A stretch of DNA of 7,155 nt from DATLCI01 sp046714215 (lineage in GTDB: Bacteria; Acidobacteriota; Terriglobia; Terriglobales; Acidobacteriaceae), in NCBI GenBank assembly GCA_046714215.1, contig JBKKBM010000240.1:1-7155 (forward strand), given 5' to 3'. Below, piece by piece: positions 1-4,865 of the stretch. A model generated the notes under the pieces. The model saw nothing but the letters and a program-made list of their open reading frames with translations, was not told the DNA's origin and did no database searches. The translations under genes were made by a program, and so were the position numbers. Each line of letters begins with the position of its first letter. Position 1 is the stretch's first letter.

Positions 1-1728
1 GCACGCGATGATGAGCACGGCCACCGAGTTGACGATGGCGTGCGCCAGACGCGGCTCCGGTCCCCACACAAACCATCCGATGAACGTGAGAATAGAAACC
101 GCGATGACCACGGGAACGAAGACAGCCGAGACTTGGTCAGCCAGCTTCTGAATCGGCGCGCGGCTGCGCTGCGCCTCTGCCACCATCTTGATCATCTGCG
201 CCAGCAGCGTATCGCTGCCCACCCGCTCAGCCTTCATGGTGAGCGAGCCGGTCGTGTTGATGGTTCCACCAATGAGTCGATCACTTCCCGCCTCGGCGGC
301 TTCGGTACCTTTGGCTGCCTTATCCACCGGCATGGATTCGCCGGTGATCATCGATTCGTCCACACTGCTTGCGCCCTCCACCACCACGCCGTCCACCGGG
401 ATCTTTTCGCCCGGACGAATCAGCAACCGGTCGTCCGGCTGCACTTGATCGATAGGAATGTCTTCTTCGCCGCCGCCTTGCAGCAGTCGGCGAGCGGTCT
501 TCGGACTCAGCCCTAGCAACGCCCGGATGGCGCTGCCTGTCTGCTTGCGGGCGCGTAACTCCAGCACTTGTCCCAGCAACACCAGCGTGATGATCACGGC
601 CGCCGCCTCAAAGTACAGATTCGGATAAGCGCCGTGCCCGGTCGACTGTGGCAGTAGCCCGGGAGCAATAAGTGCTACCAGGCTGAACAGGTACGCCGCA
701 CCCGTGCCCAGCGCGATCAGCGAAAACATATTCAGATGGCGGTTGACCACCGATGCCCCGCCGCGTTGGAAAAATGGCAACCCACCCCACAGCACCACCG
801 GCGAAGCCAGCAGGAATTGGATCCACGCATACGCGCGTCCCTGGAAGGGCTTGCCTGGCAGCATCTCGCCCATCGCGATGATGAGTACGGGAATCGACAA
901 CGCCAAGCTGACCTTGAAGCGCCGCGTCATGTCGCGCAGCTCAGGATCTTCAGCTTCCTCCACCGCCACCATGCGCGGTTCCAGCGCCATGCCGCAGATG
1001 GGGCAAGCGCCGGGAGCGTCGCGAATGATCTCCGGATGCATCGGGCATGTGTACTCCGTGCGCGTGGTCGGCGCCGCCAGCGGCATCTCCGGCTCCAGCG
1101 CCATGCCACACTTCGGACAAGCGCCCGGATGGTCCTGCCGCACCTCCGGATCCATCGGGCAAATGTAAGTTGTGCCCGCCGGAGCGGACACTGAAACTGA
1201 CATTGGTGCTGACACTGACGCCGCTTTAGTTTCCGCATGCGCCGCCTCAGAGTGGCCTGCGGACGCCGCTTTGCCCAGATACTTTCCCGGATCTGCTTCG
1301 AACTTTGCTTTACAGCCCGGATTGCAAAAGTAGTATCTCTCGCCGTTGTGTTCGCTCTTGCCCGCGGCCGTCGCGGGATCAATGAACATCCCGCAAACGG
1401 GGTCTTTGACCGTCGTCGGCGCAGCTGGTTCAATCTGTCGCAGCGCCTGCGCGGCATCCTCCCGCGGCACGTGACGCTCATGGAGCGCGATTTTGTGAGT
1501 TTCCTTTGACGCGCTCCTGCCCCCGCCCAGGTACTTCGGCGGGTCCGCTTCGAACTTCCGCTTACAGCCCAGATTGCAGAAGTAATAGGTCTCGCTCTGC
1601 TGTTCAGGGCCCTGGTATTCAGAGCTGCCGGCAGCGTTGACGGGATCAACCGTCATGCCGCATACGGGATCGATTGCCATAGTTGTAGTGTCCGTCGAGT
1701 GTGAATGGTCTTCGTTATGGTGTTTCAT
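1..1728 (-). CDS. copA: CopA-type copper-translocating P1B-ATPase, 3' end cut by window edge
   Basis: Inner-membrane ATPase expected to export Cu(I) from the cytoplasm. 576 residues are visible and the frame is open to base 1, ending on the Cys that begins the CPC metal-transport motif (VLIIAC). Order: His-rich start (MKHHNEDHSHS); YHS domain 1 (about 20-68; DPVCGM, CNLGCK); YHS domain 2 (about 109-152; DPVCGM, CNPGCK); Ala/Ser/Val-rich linker (157-186); two heavy-metal-binding domains (187-213, 226-251; CPM-[D/H]-PE, PGACPxCGMALEP); membrane helices near 271-290, 301-320, 331-356, 372-391; actuator domain with TGES at 462-465; helices from about 536 and 564. The phosphorylation (DKTGT) and ATP-binding parts lie outside. 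No GMxCxxC HMA domain is seen. I chose ATG 1728 over the in-frame ATG at 1680 because of the His-rich leader and the short 18-bp gap after csoR; neither has a strong SD. Co-transcribed with csoR. Silver or a mixed substrate is possible. Confidence 0.95.
   Translation of the reverse strand, partial: MKHHNEDHSHSTDTTTMAIDPVCGMTVDPVNAAGSSEYQGPEQQSETYYFCNLGCKRKFEADPPKYLGGGRSASKETHKIALHERHVPREDAAQALRQIEPAAPTTVKDPVCGMFIDPATAAGKSEHNGERYYFCNPGCKAKFEADPGKYLGKAASAGHSEAAHAETKAASVSAPMSVSVSAPAGTTYICPMDPEVRQDHPGACPKCGMALEPEMPLAAPTTRTEYTCPMHPEIIRDAPGACPICGMALEPRMVAVEEAEDPELRDMTRRFKVSLALSIPVLIIAMGEMLPGKPFQGRAYAWIQFLLASPVVLWGGLPFFQRGGASVVNRHLNMFSLIALGTGAAYLFSLVALIAPGLLPQSTGHGAYPNLYFEAAAVIITLVLLGQVLELRARKQTGSAIRALLGLSPKTARRLLQGGGEEDIPIDQVQPDDRLLIRPGEKIPVDGVVVEGASSVDESMITGESMPVDKAAKGTEAAEAGSDRLIGGTINTTGSLTMKAERVGSDTLLAQMIKMVAEAQRSRAPIQKLADQVSAVFVPVVIAVSILTFIGWFVWGPEPRLAHAIVNSVAVLIIAC
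976..1170 (-). repeat. Tandem heavy-metal-binding-domain (HMBD) coding repeat inside copA
   Basis: Two copies of the short HMBD module, coded at 1090-1170 and 976-1053, each with Y-x-CPM-x-PE and PGACPxCGMALEP. The copies are nearly identical around the second Cys pair. The first has Asp (residue 193) where the second has the usual His (residue 231). Confidence 0.85.
1273..1671 (-). repeat. Tandem YHS-domain coding repeat inside copA
   Basis: Two copies of a Cys-rich YHS (TRASH-like) metal-binding module, coded at 1525-1671 and 1273-1404. Both share DPVCGM, an Ala-Ala-Gly turn, YYFCN-x-GCK and KFEADP-x-KYLG. The first copy has a few extra residues between the turn and the second Cys pair. 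The linker between them, about 40 residues, is unrelated. This looks like an internal domain duplication. Confidence 0.85.
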
Positions 1729-1746
1729 GATACGAGTTTCTGCCCC

Positions 1747-2043
1747 TCAGCGCTGATGCTTGTAAATAAGGTCGACCACTTCGTCAAAAACGAGGTTGGC
1801 GTCATGTTGGCTCTGGTGAGCGGCGTGGGTGGCGCAATGGCGCAGATGGTTGCGCATCAGTTCGCGCGCCACGCTCTGCAACGCCGCCTGCACCGCCGAT
1901 ACCTGTACCAGGATGTCAGCGCAGTAACGGTCCTCTTCCACCATCTTCTGGATCCCCCTCACCTGTCCTTCCACCCGGCGCAGACGCTTGAGGTTACGCG
2001 CCTTGATACCGGGGTCAACGGCGACAGCTTTGCGGCTCTTCAT
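1747..2043 (-). CDS. csoR: CsoR-family Cu(I)-sensing transcriptional repressor
   Basis: 98-residue all-helical DUF156/CsoR protein, a usual length for the family. Cys41, His66 and Cys70 have the same spacing (25 and 4) as the Cu(I) ligands Cys36, His61 and Cys65 of Mycobacterium tuberculosis CsoR, which favours copper over nickel (RcnR) or formaldehyde (FrmR) sensing. The helix-1 signature (NLKRLRRVEGQVRGI, 17-31) and the Arg/Lys-rich first 25 residues fit DNA binding. The ATG at 2043 is preceded by an AGGGGG-like SD about 6 nt away, and a promoter with a built-in operator lies directly upstream. The gene is followed by copA on the same strand, so it is likely an autoregulated csoR-copA operon, derepressed when Cu(I) binds. 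A His-containing tail (HAAHQSQH, 73-80) follows the ligand cluster. Confidence 0.93.
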   Translation of the reverse strand: MKSRKAVAVDPGIKARNLKRLRRVEGQVRGIQKMVEEDRYCADILVQVSAVQAALQSVARELMRNHLRHCATHAAHQSQHDANLVFDEVVDLIYKHQR

Positions 2044-2061
2044 CGATACCCCCTGTCAATC

Positions 2062-2090
2062 CTTATATACCCCCCAGGGGTATATGTCAA
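2062..2090 (-). promoter_or_regulatory. Sigma-70-type promoter of the csoR-copA operon
   Basis: Read on the minus strand: -35 TTGACA (2090-2085, full consensus), 17-bp spacer, -10 TATAAG (2067-2062, 5 of 6). Transcription would start near 2055, giving a leader of about a dozen bases that carries the csoR SD. The operator fills the spacer. Confidence 0.8.
2065..2085. promoter_or_regulatory. CsoR operator palindrome
   Basis: A perfect inverted repeat with 9-bp arms, ATATACCCC and GGGGTATAT, separated by CCA. The TACCCC...GGGGTA core is the typical CsoR-type copper operator. It lies between the -35 and -10 boxes and overlaps both edges, so bound CsoR would block RNA polymerase. No second copy was found in the window. 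Confidence 0.85.
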
Positions 2091-2116
2091 GTCGCCACGG
2101 CTCCCTTCGCAATTGG

Positions 2117-2229
2117 GTATCAGGGCGCGGCTTTAGCGCAACGACTCCGCACGTTTGGGGTGAACAAGTATCAGGGCGCAGCTTTAGCCGCGCCGTACGC
2201 GCCGGAACTCGCCGGGCTTTAGCCCTTGG
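2117..2229. repeat. Three REP-like palindromic units with CTTTAG core
   Basis: Two near-identical units begin GTATCAGGGCGC and continue [G/A]GCTTTAGC (2117-2139 and 2168-2194; one mismatch over the first 21 bases). A third, shorter unit is GGGCTTTAGCCC inside 2212-2229. Each can fold into a GC-rich stem with a TTTA-containing loop; unit 2 pairs best. Such elements recur between genes in acidobacterial genomes as I recall them; their role here is unknown. They fill the gap between the copper operator and the next gene. Confidence 0.6.
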
Positions 2230-2250
2230 CACCCGCACGCACGCAGCCCT

Positions 2251-2279
2251 TTGCCTAGCGCCGCAAGGTGCAATATATT
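2251..2279 (+). promoter_or_regulatory. Candidate promoter for the HMA-like small protein
   Basis: -35 TTGCCT (2251-2256, 4 of 6 consensus), 17-bp spacer, -10 TATATT (2274-2279, 5 of 6). Transcription would start near 2286, 27 nt before ATG 2313, which supports that start over GTG 2268, which lies inside the promoter. No CsoR-type palindrome is nearby, so copper control is not indicated. Confidence 0.45.
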
Positions 2280-2312
2280 GGAAAGGCCCAGATCTGCGGG
2301 CTGAGGATTGGC

Positions 2313-2540
2313 ATGACAACAGTCGACGTTTGCTACCGTTACGGCACCCCGCCGGGCGAACAAGAGGTGCGTGCCATCAACAGCGCCCGTGAGGTCTACG
2401 GCATTCGCAAGATCACCTTCGCTGAGCAGGAAAAAACGGTGCGGATCGAATACGACGCTACCCGCCTGGATGAGCCCGAGGTAGCCAACATCCTGCGCCG
2501 CTCCGGCCTCGACCTGCGCGAGCGCATTCAACTGGTTTAA
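2313..2540 (+). CDS. Small HMA-like (ferredoxin-fold) protein without CxxC
   Basis: 75 residues, the size of a single heavy-metal-associated domain. The pattern of a helix (EVRAINSAREVYGI, 18-31), strand (RKITFA, 32-37), strand (TVRIEYDAT, 42-50), helix (DEPEVANILRRSG, 53-65) and last strand matches an HMA or copper-chaperone fold. The V-x-[IV]-x-YD and [EA]-x-[IV]-x-x-[IL]-x-x-x-G signatures support this. The metal-binding MxCxxC loop is replaced by RYGTPPGEQE, and the only Cys is residue 7. It therefore probably does not bind Cu(I) in the usual way. Start: ATG 2313 has GAGGA 5 nt upstream; the upstream in-frame GTG (2268) has no SD and would add an atypical 15-residue tail. The gene is divergent from csoR-copA. 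A copper-related role is suggested only by position; binding another ligand or a partner protein is equally open. Confidence 0.7.
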   Translation: MTTVDVCYRYGTPPGEQEVRAINSAREVYGIRKITFAEQEKTVRIEYDATRLDEPEVANILRRSGLDLRERIQLV

Positions 2541-2563
2541 ACTTACCTAAAGTAATGGTTTAA
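2537..2563 (+). terminator. AT-rich hairpin over the stop codon, weak terminator candidate
   Basis: TTAAAC-TTAC, loop CTAAA, then GTAA-TG-GTTTAA gives a 10-bp stem with a 2-nt bulge. It starts in the stop codon of the HMA-like gene. The stem is AT-rich and no T-run follows, so intrinsic termination is doubtful; it could instead protect the mRNA 3' end. Confidence 0.25.
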
Positions 2564-2634
2564 GGGTCAAGCCGCACCGCTCAGGCCCCATCCCCCGCGA
2601 CCACCAACCCAATGCCTGGGGATCCCCCTCTACA

Positions 2635-2739
2635 CGCCAGCACCGCTGGCGCGGGAACGGAGACGGCGCAGCCGTCGTAGCTTAGCCCACCACGGAAGTG
2701 GTGGGTAGGCGACAAAAAACACCCGAGCCCCGGAGGGGC
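2635..2739. repeat. Cluster of four consecutive hairpins (REP-like)
   Basis: Perfect inverted repeats lie one after another: CGCCAGC-acc-GCTGGCG (2635-2651), GACGGC-gca-GCCGTC (2662-2676), CCCACCAC-ggaa-GTGGTGGG (2686-2705) and GCCCC-gga-GGGGC (2727-2739). Short non-pairing linkers separate them, one being the A-run 2713-2718. The GCCCCGGAGGGGC and CCCACCAC units resemble dispersed REP palindromes often linked to RAYT/IS200-type transposases. No transposase is present here, so this would be a non-autonomous copy. Confidence 0.6.
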
Positions 2740-2740
2740 G

Positions 2741-2923
2741 TCACTCCACAAAATACTTTGCGACGGATGATGCACCCCCACGGTGTCCCCAAAGCAAAAG
2801 GGCGACCGCTTTAAGAGCCTCTGGCCGAGAACCCTTATTGCAATTCGCCCTGATGTGCGCCACTTCGTCTGCTATTGATGGTGCAATCCACCCGCCAAAC
2901 TCGGCTGGCTGAAAACAAGACAT
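2741..2923 (-). CDS. Doubtful 60-aa ORF
   Basis: An open frame of 60 codons starting at ATG 2923 with no SD upstream. The product is soluble (HIRANCNKGSRPEALKAVAL, then LLLWGHRGG) and has no family I recognise. It contains codons such as TCT, TGT, TTT and TTG that are less GC-ended than in neighbouring genes. It could be a small gene, a relic of a longer one, or chance. Confidence 0.15.
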   Translation of the reverse strand: MSCFQPAEFGGWIAPSIADEVAHIRANCNKGSRPEALKAVALLLWGHRGGASSVAKYFVE

Positions 2924-2993
2924 TTAAGCGGAAATGGGCCGCTCGCCGCGAGAAGATTTTTCCCGGCCGTGCAAGTTTTTCCGTAATCCGAGC

Positions 2994-3494
2994 CTACCCG
3001 GTCGTTGAGCCTCGGTCCGCCGGGCCGATGACCCCGCGCATCACGGCGTGCCCCACCAGGACCAGTAAGACATAGACAGCCGCGTCAGCCAGGACGGGCA
3101 CGATACCTGGTGCGAAAGTCATCCACGATGGGAATGTTGCGGCGACCCAGTAGTCGCGCGGCGGCCCCATGATCGCCGCGGCGCAGACGCACACTCCCAG
3201 CCCCCTTCCACCGAAGCGGCTCACCACCCTCCGTAAAATCAGATAAGTGGGAGCGCACGAGACCAGGACGCTGAGCCAGAGCATCCACCAGAAATGCGCA
3301 GCGTTCTCTTTTGGCACTCGCCACCATCCCTGCGCCTCACCCAGGGCCACTGCGAGCAGGGCTACAACTCCGAAGGCGGCGCCGGCGGCCACTGCGCCTA
3401 CGATTTCGCGCCATCTTGCGCGGGTGAAGTAACCCACGGCGACAAAGGCGGCAAGATACGCGCCGATCATCAGCCAGATTTGAGTACTGGTCAT
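2994..3494 (-). CDS. Hypothetical multi-pass membrane protein
   Basis: 166 residues, very hydrophobic, with membrane segments near 5-23, 31-52, 68-88, 97-109 and 126-151. A WWRVPKENAAHFWW stretch (57-70) and a GPPRDYWVAATFPSWMTFAPG stretch (110-130, with Pro, Asp, Trp and Phe prominent) lie at or between helices and look like a conserved signature. I do not recognise the family. Start: ATG 3494 has AGG 7 nt upstream and begins immediately before the first helix; an upstream in-frame TTG (3551) would add 19 non-conserved-looking residues. It is divergent from the tRNA-Arg gene, with about 110 bp between them. No transporter or enzyme motif was seen, so no function is assigned. Confidence 0.75.
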   Translation of the reverse strand: MTSTQIWLMIGAYLAAFVAVGYFTRARWREIVGAVAAGAAFGVVALLAVALGEAQGWWRVPKENAAHFWWMLWLSVLVSCAPTYLILRRVVSRFGGRGLGVCVCAAAIMGPPRDYWVAATFPSWMTFAPGIVPVLADAAVYVLLVLVGHAVMRGVIGPADRGSTTG

Positions 3495-3543
3495 GGGTCT
3501 ACCTGTGGTTGCGCCTAGTGTACGCTGCCCAAGTCTGCTCGCC

Positions 3544-3573
3544 TTGTGCAACTCCGCCCACGTCCTATATATT
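3544..3573 (+). promoter_or_regulatory. Candidate promoter for tRNA-Arg and rdgB
   Basis: A -10-like TATATT (3568-3573, 5 of 6) lies about 35 bases before the tRNA. The only -35 candidate is TTGTGC (3544-3549) with an 18-bp spacer, matching only the TTG. The AT-rich run CTATATATTTGTTAG stands out from GC-rich surroundings, but the match is weak. Confidence 0.3.
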
Positions 3574-3607
3574 TGTTAGGTAGTCCATTCCGCAGATTTT
3601 CCTCAAA

Positions 3608-3683
3608 GCGCCCGTAGCTCAATGGATAGAGCATCAGACTACGAATCTGAGGGTTGTAGGTTCGACTCCTGCCGGGCGCGCCA
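3608..3683 (+). tRNA. tRNA-Arg (anticodon ACG)
   Basis: A 76-nt cloverleaf with encoded CCA. The acceptor stem is GCGCCCG (3608-3614) with CGGGCGC (3673-3679), and the discriminator is G3680. The D arm is GCTC/GAGC around AATGGATA. The anticodon stem is TCAGA/TCTGA with loop CTACGAA and anticodon ACG at 3641-3643. The variable loop has 5 nt, and the T arm GTAGG/CCTGC has loop TTCGACT. The first anticodon base is normally deaminated to inosine by TadA, so it reads CGU, CGC and CGA. rdgB begins 15 nt after CCA, suggesting a shared transcript. Confidence 0.97.
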
Positions 3684-3698
3684 TCTCCTTCCCCCTTT

Positions 3699-4334
3699 AT
3701 GTCCCAAGCCATCCTGATCGCCACCTCCAATCCGGGAAAGCTGCGCGATTTTGCCGCCGCGGCGCAACTTTTGGGCGTCCGCGTGGAAGCATTACCCGGC
3801 TTCGCTTCACTCCCTGAGGTCGTCGAAGACGGCGCCACCTTCGCCGCCAATGCTCACAAGAAAGCCGAGGCGTATAGCCTGCACGCCCCCGGGCAGATGG
3901 TCATCGCTGACGATTCTGGCCTCGAAGTCGATGCCCTGAGCGGCGCGCCCGGCGTTCACTCCGCGCGCTACGCTGCTCCCACAGATGCGCTGAACTCAGC
4001 CGCCGGAAACTCTGATGACGGCGCCAACAATGCCAAGCTGCTGCGCGAACTGGCAGCGCGGCCGGGATCATCGCGTGCAGCGCGATTTGTTTGTGTGATC
4101 GCCGCCGCCAGAGATGGCCAGACGCTGGCGACTTTCGAAGGTGAGGCCCGAGGGGAGCTCCTCAGTGCGCCGCGGGGAACGAACGGCTTTGGCTATGACC
4201 CGCTCTTCTACTTCCCCGCCCTGAATAAGACTTTCGCCGAACTCAGCGCCGTAGAGAAATCGCAGCACTCCCATCGCGGCGCCGCCTTCCGTAAGCTGCT
4301 GCTCTGGGTGAGTTCGGCCTCGGTGGCTCCCTGA
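3699..4334 (+). CDS. rdgB: dITP/XTP (non-canonical purine NTP) pyrophosphatase, RdgB/HAM1 family
   Basis: Cytosolic house-cleaning enzyme that hydrolyses dITP, ITP and XTP to the monophosphate plus pyrophosphate, keeping deaminated purines out of DNA and RNA. It has 211 residues, close to the usual 195-210. Motifs: TSNPGK (9-14, phosphate binding), the acidic ADDSGLEVDAL block (70-80) with the Mg2+/catalytic Asp, GAPGVHSARYA (82-92), GTNGFGYDPLFY (160-171, base recognition) and SHR (191-193). Residues 93-110, with TDALNSAAGNSDDGAN, are somewhat longer than usual. The ATG lies 15 nt after the tRNA CCA, and the leader is pyrimidine-rich with no SD. The tail (SSASVAP) differs from a second rdgB 3' end found downstream at 4866-5005, so the present 3' end may have been replaced. 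Confidence 0.96.
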   Translation: MSQAILIATSNPGKLRDFAAAAQLLGVRVEALPGFASLPEVVEDGATFAANAHKKAEAYSLHAPGQMVIADDSGLEVDALSGAPGVHSARYAAPTDALNSAAGNSDDGANNAKLLRELAARPGSSRAARFVCVIAAARDGQTLATFEGEARGELLSAPRGTNGFGYDPLFYFPALNKTFAELSAVEKSQHSHRGAAFRKLLLWVSSASVAP

Positions 4335-4368
4335 ATCAGTCTCTCGCTTTTTAGGTTAATTCAGTCCA

Positions 4369-4396
4369 TTGACAGCCAAGCCCGCGGGCGTATACT
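4369..4396 (+). promoter_or_regulatory. Strong sigma-70-type promoter for the small membrane protein
   Basis: -35 TTGACA (4369-4374, full consensus), 16-bp spacer and -10 TATACT (4391-4396, 5 of 6). The start site would be near 4403, about 43 nt before the ATG. A GC palindrome CCCGCGGG lies in the spacer. It starts only 35 bp after the rdgB stop, so the gene has its own promoter. Confidence 0.7.
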
Positions 4397-4445
4397 CACC
4401 GGCACCGGCCCCCCTAGCCAATCTATGGCAACTCGGAGGAAGTTT

Positions 4446-4853
4446 ATGGGAAGAGTTAACTGGGTGCGTGTCGTTCTTTGCGGACTGATCGCCGGAGTAG
4501 TCTGGAGCCTTCTGGCAATGGTGAACATGACGTTTTTTGGAGCAGATTTCCAGGCAGCAGTACCGGGCAGTACTTTGGTTAGACCAAAGGCTGCTTTTCT
4601 TGCTCTCAGTGCGAACCTCGCCATGGGCATCTGGGCGATGTGGCTTTACGCGTCCATCCGTCCGCGCTACGGCCCGGGTCCGAAGACCGCGGTCATGGTC
4701 GGCCTTGCCTGGTGGGCGATCGGCATCATGGTGAATGCTAGCTGGGTGATATTAGGACTCGTTCCCCCCATGACCGTCCTGCCTCTGCTGGTGGCAGCCC
4801 TGCCCGCCACTGTGTTGGCGGCGGTGGTGGGCGCCTGGCCCTACCAGGAGTGA
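4446..4853 (+). CDS. Small four-helix membrane protein, family not recognised
   Basis: 135 residues with predicted membrane helices at about 7-30, 48-70, 81-104 and 108-131, and short loops with few charged residues. The only sizeable soluble part is the 31-47 loop, plus IRPRYGPGPK (71-80) between helices 2 and 3. No catalytic or transport motif is evident. Start: ATG 4446 has GGAGGA 5 nt upstream; an ATG at 4425 in the same frame lies before this SD and was rejected. It has its own promoter. The gene lies between the live rdgB and a broken second copy of the rdgB 3' end, with only 12 bases between its stop and that remnant, so it may have arrived by an insertion or recombination event at rdgB. 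Confidence 0.8.
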   Translation: MGRVNWVRVVLCGLIAGVVWSLLAMVNMTFFGADFQAAVPGSTLVRPKAAFLALSANLAMGIWAMWLYASIRPRYGPGPKTAVMVGLAWWAIGIMVNASWVILGLVPPMTVLPLLVAALPATVLAAVVGAWPYQE

Positions 4854-4865
4854 CCGGAAGCTTAG

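Larger units (their letters stand above)
2541..2993. other. Stretch without a convincing gene
   Basis: About 450 bases between the HMA-like gene and the minus-strand membrane protein. It holds the weak hairpin at its left edge, a cluster of four small hairpins (2635-2739) and one doubtful 60-codon ORF on the minus strand. No tRNA, transposase gene or conserved coding pattern was seen. Confidence 0.6.

Noticed and set aside
704..1168. 154-codon plus-strand ORF
   Set aside because: Antisense to copA, low-complexity Ser/Gly/Ala composition, no motif.
927..1649. 240-codon Arg-rich minus-strand ORF
   Set aside because: It overlaps copA in another frame; the YHS/HMBD/P-ATPase motifs are all in the copA frame, and the Arg-rich composition is typical of an out-of-frame shadow in GC-rich DNA.
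2268..2312. GTG 2268 as start of the HMA-like protein
   Set aside because: No SD, lies within the predicted promoter, and the extra residues do not fit the domain; ATG 2313 has GAGGA at good spacing.
1988..2392. 134-codon plus-strand ORF crossing the csoR promoter and the repeats
   Set aside because: It covers the operator, the palindromic repeats and part of two real genes; no domain pattern.
2184..2531. 115-codon minus-strand ORF
   Set aside because: Antisense to the HMA-like gene, which has an SD, a promoter and a recognisable fold pattern.
2117..2739. CRISPR array
   Set aside because: The repeats are few, differ from one another, are self-complementary, and are not separated by uniform spacers; no cas genes.
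3608..3683. tRNA-Arg as an integration (att) site
   Set aside because: No repeat of the tRNA 3' half and no integrase were found in the window.
3515..3850. 111-codon minus-strand ORF containing GRSRTYNPQIRSLMLYPLSYG
   Set aside because: This is the reverse-strand translation of tRNA-Arg and the start of rdgB; such antisense-tRNA ORFs are a known annotation artefact.
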